A stretch of 13,198 nt of DNA from Proteiniphilum sp. UBA4977 (GCA_002398565.1 DGZP01000106.1:1-13198), one strand, 5' to 3'. Shown: positions 1 to 8,090, counted from the first letter of the stretch. The notes: generated by a model from the letters alone, not told the origin. A program made the numbers and translations.

Positions 1-7
1 ACGGGGT

Positions 8-1561
8 TTACCGAATGCTTACGTTGTAGGCTTCGTTGAGAGACTCGGCATACATCAGGTAGAGGTCCGGCAGACGAAAGACCGGGAAAGGATAACGGGT
101 GTACGTAACCGTGGTAGTACCCGAGCAAACGGTGAGCCAGTGAAGTATTTTCTTTGGCCATAATCCCGTGACGTTCCAGGAGTGGGCAATCTGGTTTTGC
201 GTGTATTCGCCGGAGCGAGCATGGGGAGCCTGTCCTGTTTCGCTATAATTACCGTGGCCAAACCATATGCCACGGTCGAAACCGATACTGGCGTAAAGTC
301 TCGGCTCACGGTCGAAAAACAAGCCGGCCGTGGTCTCCCCTACCTGCAAGTAATAGATCTGATCCGTCCCGGCAGTCTTCGGGGTAAACCGGCTGTTATA
401 ATCCCATGTTTTGTCCTCCCTGACAGGTACGCCATTTTTCGTATAAAACTGATCAACAATTTTTAGAGGAACAGCGAAATTGTTCCTGTTCGTGGTTTGG
501 GTATTTGCCTGTGAAGCATTAAAATCGCGAGGATAAGCCTGTATCTGGTATGATTGTGGCCAGCTTCGTGAATCGGCCCATATCACATCACTGTTCCACC
601 GTTCTACTAACGATCCCCGTATACTCAACTTGAGGCGGGTTTGTTCGGATATGTTGCCAAACTGAGTTCCTGTATATCGATACAATTCGTTTTGCCCGAT
701 CTCTTCAAAAAAGTCGATCGCTTCTTTGCATGCCTCTGCTGCCTGTTTCCACAGAGCCTTTTTTTCCTCTTCCGTTTTATCAGGATTAAATATCTCAATG
801 CCTCTGCGATCCGTTAACCCCGCATAATCTGTATTTCCATTGAACAGGGGACTGGCAAAGGTGACCAGCATCTTGGCCTTCATCATCAGCGCGACTCCCT
901 TGGTAATTCTTCCTAATTCGGTTGCCTGATCATTTACGGTGATCATCAAGTGGTTTCTGGAGAGAACATCATCCATCTTATTGATGCAATATTCCACACA
1001 TTCGTCCATGGTGTTGCGGAAAACATGGGTTACCTCGGTATCGTCCTGTACGCTTAAATTCACATCCTTTATGGGAACAGGGCCGTACATACGTATAAGA
1101 TAAAAGTGCAACCAGGCCTTGATCACTTCCACCTCCGCTATCCAGCGGTTACGTTCTTCCAAAGTAATGTCGGGCACCCTGCCGATGTTGGCAAGAAAAA
1201 TATTGCAATCACTGATTCCGCGGTACAGGTTCTTTCCCCCGTTAATTCCTCTCCAGAAGTCGAAAAGAGGGCCGTTGGAGCGTTGTCCGCCCAATGCAAG
1301 ATCCTTTGCATTGGATGCACCTCCGTATTGAACGGAGACCCAGATCTCATCACCTCCCAACAAGGCAGGATCATCATTGTAAGAGCCACTCGTGGGGATG
1401 TACGAATAACACATGAAGAAGAACTTTTCTGCCTGCGAACGCATCGAGAAGGCATTACCTTCGATGGTCGCAATCATGTCCGGCACCACATCGAGGTAGT
1501 TATTACAAGCCGTGATTATGCTGAAAAAGGAAATAATCACGAGATATCTTAAACTTTTCAT
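8..1561 (-). CDS. SusD/RagB-family glycan-binding outer-membrane lipoprotein, probably cut short
   Basis: This is the surface lipoprotein partner of the SusC transporter; it would bind oligosaccharides and act as the lid on the SusC barrel. Residues 1-18 form a hydrophobic signal peptide ending in a lipobox (ITAC), with the lipidated Cys at residue 19, followed by NNYLDVVPD, a typical SusD beginning. The interior has the helical repeat character of the family (WLHFYLIRMYGPVPI, EACKEAIDFFEE), and the end reaches the conserved LRLxDLYLMYAESLNEA-type helix. Family members normally continue for roughly 100 or more residues past this helix, but here a TAA follows seven codons later. Inserting one G after the AAC codon near position 24 would turn the ending into AYNGKHSVNP, which reads more like the family (inference). 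The start lies 12 bp after the susC stop, so the two are co-transcribed. Its family is clear; its intactness is doubtful. Confidence 0.93.
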   Translation of the reverse strand: MKSLRYLVIISFFSIITACNNYLDVVPDMIATIEGNAFSMRSQAEKFFFMCYSYIPTSGSYNDDPALLGGDEIWVSVQYGGASNAKDLALGGQRSNGPLFDFWRGINGGKNLYRGISDCNIFLANIGRVPDITLEERNRWIAEVEVIKAWLHFYLIRMYGPVPIKDVNLSVQDDTEVTHVFRNTMDECVEYCINKMDDVLSRNHLMITVNDQATELGRITKGVALMMKAKMLVTFASPLFNGNTDYAGLTDRRGIEIFNPDKTEEEKKALWKQAAEACKEAIDFFEEIGQNELYRYTGTQFGNISEQTRLKLSIRGSLVERWNSDVIWADSRSWPQSYQIQAYPRDFNASQANTQTTNRNNFAVPLKIVDQFYTKNGVPVREDKTWDYNSRFTPKTAGTDQIYYLQVGETTAGLFFDREPRLYASIGFDRGIWFGHGNYSETGQAPHARSGEYTQNQIAHSWNVTGLWPKKILHWLTVCSGTTTVTYTRYPFPVFRLPDLYLMYAESLNEAYNVSIR

Positions 1562-1573
1562 TTTTTGCTGTTT

Positions 1574-4500
1574 TTAAAATGATATATTTACTCCCATGTT
1601 AAAGGTACGTTGAATGGGATAACCCAGTCCATTCCCGGCCATCTCCACGTCCCAGAGCTTAAATTTGCTGATGGAGAATAAGTTGGAGCTGGAAAGGTAG
1701 ATGCGTAAATTGCTGATTTTTGCTTTTGACATCATCTCTTGGGGCAGTGAATACCCCAGCTCCACTGATTTCAAACGCAGAAATGCCCCGTCACGCATAA
1801 ACCATGTATTCCGGTGATTGTTATGATTTACCTGGCTCAACGCTGTGGCTAACCGCGGCCATGTGGCATAGGGATCCCGGTTGGCCTCGCTCCAGTAGCT
1901 CTCCGCAATAAATTTCATCAGGGCATTATTCCCTTCAGGGGTTCCCGGTGTGTTATTTTGACCGGTAGTATTGAAAAAGGGGGAGGTGGTGTTGTAGTTA
2001 ATCCAGAACGACCGGCGATGCATTCCGTTAAAGAAGAATGAAAAGTCGAAGGATTTATAGCCGACCGATGCGCCGAAGCCATACTGTATCTCCGGTGTGG
2101 TGGGATACCCGATGGGCACCATGTCCCGGTCATTAATGATTCCGTCGCCGTTCATATCCCGGTATTTAATATCACCGGCCATCACCTGCGTGCTGCCGAA
2201 CTGTGTGGGGGAGTTTGCCACATCCGCCTCGTCAATAAACAACCTCTCGGCAATATAACCGTATTGTTGAGTTGTTGGATTGCCTATGCGTAGCTTCCAC
2301 CACTCGGTGTCATAGTCATAATCCTCATATTTGGTATATTCGCTCACCGCATATGTGAAGTTCACTCTCGACTGTATCCAGAAGGATTTCCCGCCGGCAT
2401 AGTTATGAGTGATTGAAAAGTCCGTCCCTCTCCCTTTCGCCTCTCCCAGATTCGCGTTGGGATTGACCCACAGTCCCATTGAATAAGGGATTGTGCGACG
2501 CTCCTGCAGAATGCTTTTGCGTTTTTCGGTGAAATATTCCCAGATGACATTGAAGTCATCGAGGAGCGTAAGCTCCATGGCAAGGTTTGTCTTGTGCGAT
2601 ACTTCCCATGAGATCTCGGGGTCCGCATATCTTCTTATCACCATTCCGGGGCGTGAATATCCGTCGATCTCATAACCAAACGTGTATCCGCTCCCTCCTG
2701 TCAGGCTCACATCCGACAAATACAGAAACCGCTGATCGCTGATGTTGTCGTTGCCCGCCAAACCGTAAGAACCTCGTAACTTCAGTTGAGTCACTGCATG
2801 CTTTAACGGAGTGAAAAAAGGCTCGTTCGACAACATCCAGCCTGCACTGATGGAGGGGAAGAATCCCCAGCGATGTTGTTTTGAAAAACGTTCGGAACCG
2901 TTGTAGCCGAAGTTGGCTTCCACAAAGTACTTGCCCTGGTAGGCATAGGAAGCCCTGCCTGCAAGCCCTACGTTCCTGTATGGCAATGAACCCAGTACCG
3001 TAAAAACATCACTGTCCGTAGCGGGAACGGTCCTGTTACGCATAGTGAATACCAGTTGTGCATTGATATCGTGTGATTCTGCAATATTTCTGCCATAAAC
3101 GGCCGATGATTCGAAATAGGTGGTATTTACTACCGTAGGTATTTGGACATAGGATTCCAGACTCTCCCCGCTGGCATCGGGATTGATGATCTCCACCTTG
3201 TAATCACCGGTCAGATAGTTATGGTCCGTCAGTTTATAATAGTAGGGAGAATAGGAACGTGAAATCTGGCTCAGCGCTTCCCTCTTCGTGTTGAACAGTG
3301 CCCGCACACTTAATCCGTCGATCATAAAGTTCAAGTTCTGCTTTAACTCGATCTGGGCACCCATGATGGATTTGTTGTACTCGCGGTAGCCACGCACCAT
3401 CTGTGCGTAGGGATTCAGGTACTGACCGTCTTCCGCGTTGCCAAAGAGTGTATGGGTAACATACTTGTGGTCCTGGTCTATAGGGTAGTAGGCGGGGAAC
3501 AAGACAGGGTTGCTCTTCATGATCAGGCCATACATGGACGATCCGCTGTTGAGGGGGCCGCTATAGTCTTCAAACGTTCCGTCGAGGCTCACTTTCAGCT
3601 CAGTTGTTTTGGAAACGTCGATATTCACGTTCGACCGCAACGTATATATATCAAGATTGATGTTGTTGTTAAAATTGTTGCGTGGATCCACCTTCAGGAT
3701 ACCTCCATCTTTTGTATATGCTGCGGCGACATAATAACGGGCGATATTTCCTCCTCCGCGTATGTTTAGATTTATCCGCTGGCTGGTGGAGTAGTCCCTC
3801 ATCAGTTCCGACTGCCAGTTGGTTACCGGATACAAGAGAGGATACAACCCCCTTTCGGTATTCTCTATTTTATCATCCGAGTAGAGAAGGGGAGCTTTAG
3901 GATCACGGGTGATAAACGCTTCATTATGCATTTTCATGTAGGTGATGGGATCGGCCAGTTCAATCTTTTGAGTAGGGTGCGACACGTTATTTTCAATTCG
4001 GATGTTTAACTGTGCACGGCCTACTCTTCCCTCTTTTGTTTTTATCAGTATCACGCCGTTGGCACCTCTTGCTCCGTAGAGGGCAGTTGCCGCCGCGTCT
4101 TTCATGATGGAGAAGCTTTCTATGTCGTCCGGCTGGATACGGGCCAGTTCTGTCTTGGAGATCTCAATATTGTCTACCAGGATAAGTGGATCGACATTAT
4201 AACCGAAAGTGGTAACCCCGCGGATAAAAAAGTCCGCATTATCCGCACCCGGCTCTCCGGAGGTCTGGTAGGAGATCATTCCTGCAATTTGTCCCGCGAA
4301 CGACGTGGTCAGGTTGCTCGTGGGCATCTTCAGGTCGGAGGGTTTCACCGTGGAGATGGAAGCGACCACGCTCTCCTTTTTCTGGGTGCCGAAAGCAACC
4401 ACGGTGACTTCATCCAGCATGCTGGTTTCCTCCAATAGAATCACGTTGATTACCGTTTTATCCGGCTCAACGGTGAATTCCTGCGGCACAAAGCCGATGA

Positions 4501-4717
4501 AGCTGAATCGCAGTTTACTTCCTGTTTGTACATTGGCAAGCACGTAATCGCCATCGATGTCGGTCGATGTACCTGTGGTAGTCCCCACAACCATGACGGT
4601 TACACCCGGAAGAGCGTTTCCGTCGGAATCCAGCACCTTTCCCCTTATCGTTAATTGTTGTGCCATTAACGAATGAGAAAGTACACACAAAACAAATAGC
4701 ATGATTGTTTTTCTCAT
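1574..4717 (-). CDS. SusC/RagA-family TonB-dependent outer-membrane transporter
   Basis: This is an outer-membrane barrel that imports oligosaccharides using TonB/ExbBD energy and works as a complex with the SusD protein encoded next. Residues 1-19 are a signal peptide ending in LMA before QQ. Residues 23-95 form a carboxypeptidase-regulatory-like domain (IRGKVLDSDGNALPGVTV). A TonB-box-like stretch (LDEVTVVAFG) follows at about 101-110. The plug domain, about 115-230, includes the family signature ALYGARGANGVILIKT. The barrel occupies the rest, including DMNGDGIINDRD near residue 860, and the chain ends in an aromatic residue (NISF), as expected for a barrel recognised by BAM. Its length of 1047 residues is normal for the family. 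It lies 101 bp downstream of the GH105-type gene with no Bacteroidetes promoter motif found in the gap, so it is probably transcribed from upstream. The exact glycan cannot be read from the sequence. Confidence 0.97.
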   Translation of the reverse strand: MRKTIMLFVLCVLSHSLMAQQLTIRGKVLDSDGNALPGVTVMVVGTTTGTSTDIDGDYVLANVQTGSKLRFSFIGFVPQEFTVEPDKTVINVILLEETSMLDEVTVVAFGTQKKESVVASISTVKPSDLKMPTSNLTTSFAGQIAGMISYQTSGEPGADNADFFIRGVTTFGYNVDPLILVDNIEISKTELARIQPDDIESFSIMKDAAATALYGARGANGVILIKTKEGRVGRAQLNIRIENNVSHPTQKIELADPITYMKMHNEAFITRDPKAPLLYSDDKIENTERGLYPLLYPVTNWQSELMRDYSTSQRINLNIRGGGNIARYYVAAAYTKDGGILKVDPRNNFNNNINLDIYTLRSNVNIDVSKTTELKVSLDGTFEDYSGPLNSGSSMYGLIMKSNPVLFPAYYPIDQDHKYVTHTLFGNAEDGQYLNPYAQMVRGYREYNKSIMGAQIELKQNLNFMIDGLSVRALFNTKREALSQISRSYSPYYYKLTDHNYLTGDYKVEIINPDASGESLESYVQIPTVVNTTYFESSAVYGRNIAESHDINAQLVFTMRNRTVPATDSDVFTVLGSLPYRNVGLAGRASYAYQGKYFVEANFGYNGSERFSKQHRWGFFPSISAGWMLSNEPFFTPLKHAVTQLKLRGSYGLAGNDNISDQRFLYLSDVSLTGGSGYTFGYEIDGYSRPGMVIRRYADPEISWEVSHKTNLAMELTLLDDFNVIWEYFTEKRKSILQERRTIPYSMGLWVNPNANLGEAKGRGTDFSITHNYAGGKSFWIQSRVNFTYAVSEYTKYEDYDYDTEWWKLRIGNPTTQQYGYIAERLFIDEADVANSPTQFGSTQVMAGDIKYRDMNGDGIINDRDMVPIGYPTTPEIQYGFGASVGYKSFDFSFFFNGMHRRSFWINYNTTSPFFNTTGQNNTPGTPEGNNALMKFIAESYWSEANRDPYATWPRLATALSQVNHNNHRNTWFMRDGAFLRLKSVELGYSLPQEMMSKAKISNLRIYLSSSNLFSISKFKLWDVEMAGNGLGYPIQRTFNMGVNISF

Positions 4718-4818
4718 CTTTATTGATATTTTAACAATTAAATAATGTGGTTTTTTTCTATACAGCCCTGATAGCTGATCCTTCCTCAGATATTGTATGC
4801 AAGGGCTATGTTTTCAGA

Positions 4819-5937
4819 TCATTTCTTTTGAAGCTTTATGACCTCGCTGCCGGCGAGGAGGAAAGCCCCGGTTCCATAGACCTCCCAACTGTCTGCCGAG
4901 AAGTTTTTCTGCGGATCGCCGGCTATCGGCTGTACCCATCCTACGCGGCCCTCTTCATTCACACAACGGATTAATCCCAGCCATGCTTTCCGGACCACCG
5001 GAAGGAAGGTTTCCTTATCAAGCAGCTTATTATTGATTCCCCATGCCAAGGCATAACAAAAGAACCCCGAGCCGCTTACTTCACCACCGGGATAGGATTC
5101 CGGATCAAGCAGGCTTGCCCTCCATAGGCCATCTTCCTGTTGAAGAGCCCTTACCCGGTGAGCCATGTCTTTATATAATCCCTCGTAAAAAGGACGTTTG
5201 GAATAGTTGGCGGGCAGTTCCTGCAGGATACGCGCCAGGCCACCCATCACCCAACCGTTGCCCCGTGACCAGAAAATTCTTTTTCCATTCGCCTCGTACA
5301 TGTCGGAGTCCTCGTTCCCGGGAACATAGCGCAGGTCGCGTGCAAAAAGTCTTTCGTCTTTATTGTACAGCAGATCGTAACATTCCATAAAGTACTTGTC
5401 GTTCGCCGTGAAGTAGGAAGGATCATTCAGCGTCGTTCCCAGTTTGACCAATACGGGAGGTGCCATGAAGAGAGCATCACACCACCACCATTTGATTATG
5501 TCAATGTCCCCCTTTATCGGATAAGGCTCCTCAATAAAAAGATTGACCGTATTGATAGTGGGCTCGATCATCTCTTTTTTCCTCTGTATCCGGTAAAGGT
5601 CAATATATGTCTGGCATATGGCAAGGTCGTCGGCATGGTAAAAACGTTTTCCGGCCTCCCATTGGTTTGTATTTCCCATTCTTAGCAAAGCATCGTGGAT
5701 CTTGTCAGATCCGGTCGTTTCCCAGGCGGCAAATACACCGGCATAGAAAGCCCCGTTGGTCCAATCTTTTAAGTTATGTTTAGGGTTTTTCAATTGCCAG
5801 TCGACGGCTTTGATCATCATTGACTTTATATTTGCCCTATCGCGTTGGGACTCATTTGAATCAGTAGAGCAAGTGGCTGACATAAACAGTAATGCAAGTA
5901 ATAAGATGTTTTTTTTCATGATTGTTAAATGATTCAT
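4819..5937 (-). CDS. GH88/GH105-type unsaturated glycuronyl hydrolase lipoprotein
   Basis: This family removes the terminal delta-4,5-unsaturated uronic acid from oligosaccharides released by polysaccharide lyases, for example unsaturated rhamnogalacturonides. Visible family blocks, in order, are DWTNGAFYAGVFA (58-70), HADDLAICQTY (101-111), WWWCDALFMAPP (150-161), FWSRGNGWVMGGL (222-234), EVSGSGFFCYALAWG (286-300) and EVYGTGAFLLAG (352-363). Asp104 and Asp154 match the aspartates used for catalysis in the YteR/UGL families. The 372-residue length is normal. A lipobox with Cys23 suggests a lipoprotein anchored in the periplasm or at the surface. Met1 follows an A-rich run; Met7 (codon 5917-5919) gives a more usual signal peptide (MKKNILLL...), so the start is uncertain by six codons. 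It leads the operon with susC and susD. GH105 is favoured over GH88, but substrate choice (pectin, ulvan or another uronate glycan) is not decided. Confidence 0.93.
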   Translation of the reverse strand: MNHLTIMKKNILLLALLFMSATCSTDSNESQRDRANIKSMMIKAVDWQLKNPKHNLKDWTNGAFYAGVFAAWETTGSDKIHDALLRMGNTNQWEAGKRFYHADDLAICQTYIDLYRIQRKKEMIEPTINTVNLFIEEPYPIKGDIDIIKWWWCDALFMAPPVLVKLGTTLNDPSYFTANDKYFMECYDLLYNKDERLFARDLRYVPGNEDSDMYEANGKRIFWSRGNGWVMGGLARILQELPANYSKRPFYEGLYKDMAHRVRALQQEDGLWRASLLDPESYPGGEVSGSGFFCYALAWGINNKLLDKETFLPVVRKAWLGLIRCVNEEGRVGWVQPIAGDPQKNFSADSWEVYGTGAFLLAGSEVIKLQKK

Positions 5938-6118
5938 TTTTTTAATATAATGTCGTTCTTGTAATAATAGTCTGTTAAATATTTATTTAAACCATTGACA
6001 ACCAGTGAAAAGCTTTGTGGAACATATGGAAAGTTTAATCCGTTATTAATTACCGAAATAGGAAATCTTTTAAAGCTGTTTCTCAGGCTGATAATGAGAC
6101 AAGATTTATCCATCGGAG

Positions 6119-6126
6119 CAAAAGTA
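6119..6126 (-). promoter_or_regulatory. Candidate -7 box for the GH105-susC-susD operon
   Basis: On the minus strand this reads TACTTTTG, a match to the Bacteroidetes TAnnTTTG element. No clear TTG is present 19-21 bp upstream, only a T-rich run. The implied leader to the GH105-type start is about 175 nt. An imperfect inverted repeat (CGGAGCA at 6114-6120 and TGTTCCG at 6129-6135) spans the box and could be an operator. This is a motif match only. Confidence 0.4.
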
Positions 6127-6159
6127 AATGTTCCGTATTTTTAATTAAAAAGAATATAG

Positions 6160-6191
6160 TTGATTTTTACACGGAATCGATTGATTTTTAC
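6160..6191 (+). repeat. 11-bp direct repeat, 21-bp period
   Basis: TTGATTTTTAC occurs at 6160-6170 and again, without mismatch, at 6181-6191. The start-to-start distance is 21 bp, two turns of the helix, and the second copy abuts a TAnnTTTG element at 6192-6199. The placement would suit an operator, but A/T-rich composition makes chance possible. Confidence 0.6.
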
Positions 6192-6301
6192 TATCTTTGC
6201 GAAAGTGAGTTCTTTTTGATGACTAAAAATGAATCGTGGTGAAAAGGGAAAAAGAAATACCGGATAAGCGCGGTGAGTTGATTAGGGTGTTCTCCGGAAT
6301 A

Positions 6302-6331
6302 TTGAAAAATAGATCATTCTTGCTAACTTTG
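6302..6331 (+). promoter_or_regulatory. Promoter of the first XRE gene
   Basis: TTG at 6302-6304 is followed after exactly 19 bp by TAACTTTG at 6324-6331, matching the Bacteroidetes sigma-ABfr consensus. The implied leader to the ATG at 6364 is about 27 nt. The segment is nearly the same as the promoter of the second XRE gene. Confidence 0.8.
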
Positions 6332-6363
6332 CCCTTACATATCACTTTAAAATAATTGACAAG

Positions 6364-6753
6364 ATGATTGCGGAACCAACAGAAAAGTTAAACAGGAGGC
6401 ATACAGGACGCAATGTACAAAGAGTCCGGATGTATTTTGGTGTGAAGCAGGAAGCTTTGGCTGCCGATCTGGGCATTAGTCAGCAAGACGTGTCAAAGAT
6501 TGAACAGCAGGAAGAAATTGATGAAGGAATGCTTTCTCAGATTGCTGGTGTGTTGGGCGTATCCTCCGAAGTGATTAGAGATTTTGACGTGGAAAGGGCT
6601 ATTTACAATATAAATAACATCAGAGATAATACATTTGAGCAAGGTTCTACGTCAATTGCACAACAGTTCAACCCACTTGAAAAAATAATTGAACTGTACG
6701 AGCGTTTATTACAAAGTGAGAGAGAAAAAGTGGAATTATTGAAAAACAGATGA
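6364..6753 (+). CDS. XRE-type helix-turn-helix regulator with C-terminal helix (copy 1)
   Basis: This is a small DNA-binding protein. Residues 17-73 form an XRE/Cro-type helix-turn-helix (NVQRVRMYFGVKQEALAADL, then GISQQDVSKIEQ as the recognition part). The middle, about 78-100, is Asn-rich with little predicted structure (YNINNIRDNT). Residues 103-129 are a charged amphipathic helix (LEKIIELYERLLQSEREKVE), probably for self-association. The next gene has the same layout, so the two are paralogues. No enzymatic domain is visible. It could control itself and its neighbour, or sense a partner encoded elsewhere; the target is unknown. The ATG at 6364 is preceded by an A-rich leader and a consensus promoter. 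The promoter of the next gene lies partly within its last codons. Confidence 0.85.
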   Translation: MIAEPTEKLNRRHTGRNVQRVRMYFGVKQEALAADLGISQQDVSKIEQQEEIDEGMLSQIAGVLGVSSEVIRDFDVERAIYNINNIRDNTFEQGSTSIAQQFNPLEKIIELYERLLQSEREKVELLKNR

Positions 6754-6768
6754 TCCATTCTAACTTTG
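6739..6768 (+). promoter_or_regulatory. Promoter of the second XRE gene, overlapping the end of the first
   Basis: TTG at 6739-6741, 19 bp, then TAACTTTG at 6761-6768. The -33 box lies inside the last codons of the upstream gene. About 27 of 32 bases match the promoter of that gene, so the promoter was duplicated with the gene. The leader to the ATG at 6798 is about 25 nt. Confidence 0.78.
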
Positions 6769-6797
6769 CTGAAAACTAAAAATTAAACTTTAAATTT

Positions 6798-7202
6798 ATG
6801 GAAAGAGATACCTATACAAATGCCTTGCACATAGGTAGAAAAATTGAGCGGATACGTCGTCTTCGCGGAATGACGCAAGCTGATTTGGGAGACTTATTGG
6901 GAGTTACCAAACAGGCTGTTTCTAAAATGGAACAGACAGAAAAGGTTGAAGATGAAAAACTTAAACAAGTAGCAGAGGCTCTGGGTGTCACAGAAGATGG
7001 ATTAAAAAAGTTTACCGAAGAAACCGTCTTATATTACACAAACAATTTTTACGAGAATTCAAATGCAACCGCTACAAATATTGGAACAGTCTCAAATGTT
7101 GAAAATATTAATCATTTCTCAATGGAGCAGGCAGTAAAACTATTTGAAGAATTATTAAAGATAGAAAGAGAAAAGTTCAAACAGGAAAAAGAGAAACAAT
7201 AG
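6798..7202 (+). CDS. XRE-type helix-turn-helix regulator with C-terminal helix (copy 2)
   Basis: This is a paralogue of the preceding gene. Residues 13-70 form an XRE helix-turn-helix (GRKIERIRRLRGMTQADLGD and GVTKQAVSKMEQ), a closer match to the textbook pattern than copy 1. An Asn/Thr-rich linker follows at about 79-107 (TNNFYENSNATATNIGT), then a charged helix at 109-134 (QAVKLFEELLKIEREKFKQE) likely to form a coiled coil. The start is 44 bp after the copy 1 stop and has its own promoter, so the two can be made independently or by read-through. Divergence of the helix-turn-helix residues suggests different operators. Its function is unknown beyond DNA binding. A short hairpin with a T run follows directly. 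Confidence 0.87.
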   Translation: MERDTYTNALHIGRKIERIRRLRGMTQADLGDLLGVTKQAVSKMEQTEKVEDEKLKQVAEALGVTEDGLKKFTEETVLYYTNNFYENSNATATNIGTVSNVENINHFSMEQAVKLFEELLKIEREKFKQEKEKQ

Positions 7203-7514
7203 AGCTCTTTAAAGTCATAAAGATTTTTCCGACAACTATATTCCAGGAAAAGCAACAAAATACATTCTTGCCAGGAACGGCGAAATTATCTGGTGTGGTT
7301 CCTGCTTCCATTGAGGTACCCTTGGTTCCTGCGAGGGTTTTGAATATGATACGAACCGCGGGTATGGTTATTTATGGAGAATATTTAGAATAAAGGTGTA
7401 TTTTCTTTTATCACAGAAAAGCTGGTAGCTTCACAAGGTTTAGTAAGAAAAAATCTTTGTTTTAACTGTAGCGCTCAGATATTAATGATTACAGAACAGT
7501 GACCCACTTGAGGA
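7203..7514. other. Stretch without a recognisable gene
   Basis: After the candidate terminator no gene can be supported. One frame reads as plausible protein (YIPGKATKYILARNGEIIWC, then a TGA near 7311, then FEYDTNRGYGYLWRIFRIK), which may be the remains of a decayed gene. GGTTCCTGC occurs twice (about 7299 and 7324). The part from about 7400 to 7514 lies downstream of the minus-strand lipoprotein and shows no clear terminator. Confidence 0.4.
7206..7228 (+). terminator. Possible weak rho-independent terminator after the XRE pair
   Basis: TCTTTA (7206-7211) and TAAAGA (7218-7223) can pair with a 6-nt loop and are followed by TTTTT. The position, just after the stop codon, is right, but the stem is short and A/T only. 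Confidence 0.4.
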
Positions 7515-7958
7515 TTACTTCTTTCGAGTCATCTGCATCCAGACTGTTTCATTTTTGGAGTTCTTGAACGTTATATCGTCGGCTTTAAAATAATAGCTGG
7601 TAATTGTTCCGGTGATTACCTCCTTATCCTCATTATTTGATGTAAGGGTAACGGTGGGATAGTTGAAGTTGTATGTGTATTTGGCGATGGTGTCGTCTGA
7701 TCCACTTTTCTGAAGAGTGTATGTACACTCCTTATGGTCGAACTCTATTTTCATGGTATAACCAAATGAAGAGTGACTCTCCCACAAGGTCCAACTTATA
7801 AAGGCTCCGGGCCGTGATAAATCGCTTAACATGTTGGGGTTGGGTCGGGAAGCTTCCAGATTTTCTTCCTCTTCATTGTCTTGGCTGCATCCAGTTAAGG
7901 TAAGCCCGCCTGCCACGAGGAGTAAAACCATAAAGAACCAGGAGTATTTATTTTTCAT
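7515..7958 (-). CDS. Small hypothetical lipoprotein
   Basis: Its function is not recognised. From the chosen Met at 7956-7958 the protein has 147 residues and begins with a standard lipoprotein signal (MKNKYSWFFMVLLLVAGG) and lipobox LTGC, lipidated Cys24, then an acidic linker (SQDNEEEENLEA). The remainder alternates short hydrophobic and polar stretches with many Thr, Tyr and Ser residues, such as TMKIEFDHKECTYTLQK and ITGTITSYYFKADDITFKN, which suggests a small beta-sandwich or lipocalin-like fold (inference). An earlier in-frame ATG at 8024 would add 22 Lys/Thr/Arg-rich residues unlike a signal peptide, so the later start is preferred; it also has an A-rich leader. The gene stands alone, with its own promoter on the minus strand, between the XRE pair and the insertion sequence. 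Confidence 0.75.
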   Translation of the reverse strand: MKNKYSWFFMVLLLVAGGLTLTGCSQDNEEEENLEASRPNPNMLSDLSRPGAFISWTLWESHSSFGYTMKIEFDHKECTYTLQKSGSDDTIAKYTYNFNYPTVTLTSNNEDKEVITGTITSYYFKADDITFKNSKNETVWMQMTRKK

Positions 7959-8058
7959 GGTATTCGTTTTTTGCCTGCTTATTGTTGCCGTTTTATTGCC
8001 AACCACTTTTCTTGTTTTAATCATGGGAACGTTTATTGCCTAACCTCGTATCGTTTTG

Positions 8059-8090
8059 CAAATGTATGATAATTTAAATAAAACCAGCAA
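8059..8090 (-). promoter_or_regulatory. Promoter of the small lipoprotein gene
   Basis: On the minus strand TTG (8088-8090) is followed after 21 bp by TACATTTG (8066-8059), matching the Bacteroidetes TAnnTTTG element. The leader to the preferred start at 7958 would be about 95 nt. Confidence 0.65.

Larger units (their letters stand above)
5938..6363. other. Divergent intergenic region between the glycan operon and the XRE genes
   Basis: This A/T-rich gap separates two divergent transcription units. It holds the candidate -7 box for the glycan operon, an 11-bp direct repeat at 6160-6191, a second TAnnTTTG match (TATCTTTG, 6192-6199, plus strand) without a clear -33 box, and the good promoter of the first XRE gene. 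A GTG-started frame at 6236-6355 (39 codons) is open but resembles nothing recognised. Its end overlaps a segment similar to the 3' end of the first XRE gene. No regulator of the glycan operon is encoded here. Confidence 0.6.

Noticed and set aside
1106..1552. Plus-strand open frame of 148 codons opposite susD
   Set aside because: It is fully antisense to a clear SusD gene, with no promoter and no recognisable motif.
6192..6199. TATCTTTG as a further plus-strand promoter
   Set aside because: It matches TAnnTTTG, but no TTG lies 19-21 bp upstream and no supported gene follows before the XRE promoter; kept only as a note in the intergenic entry.
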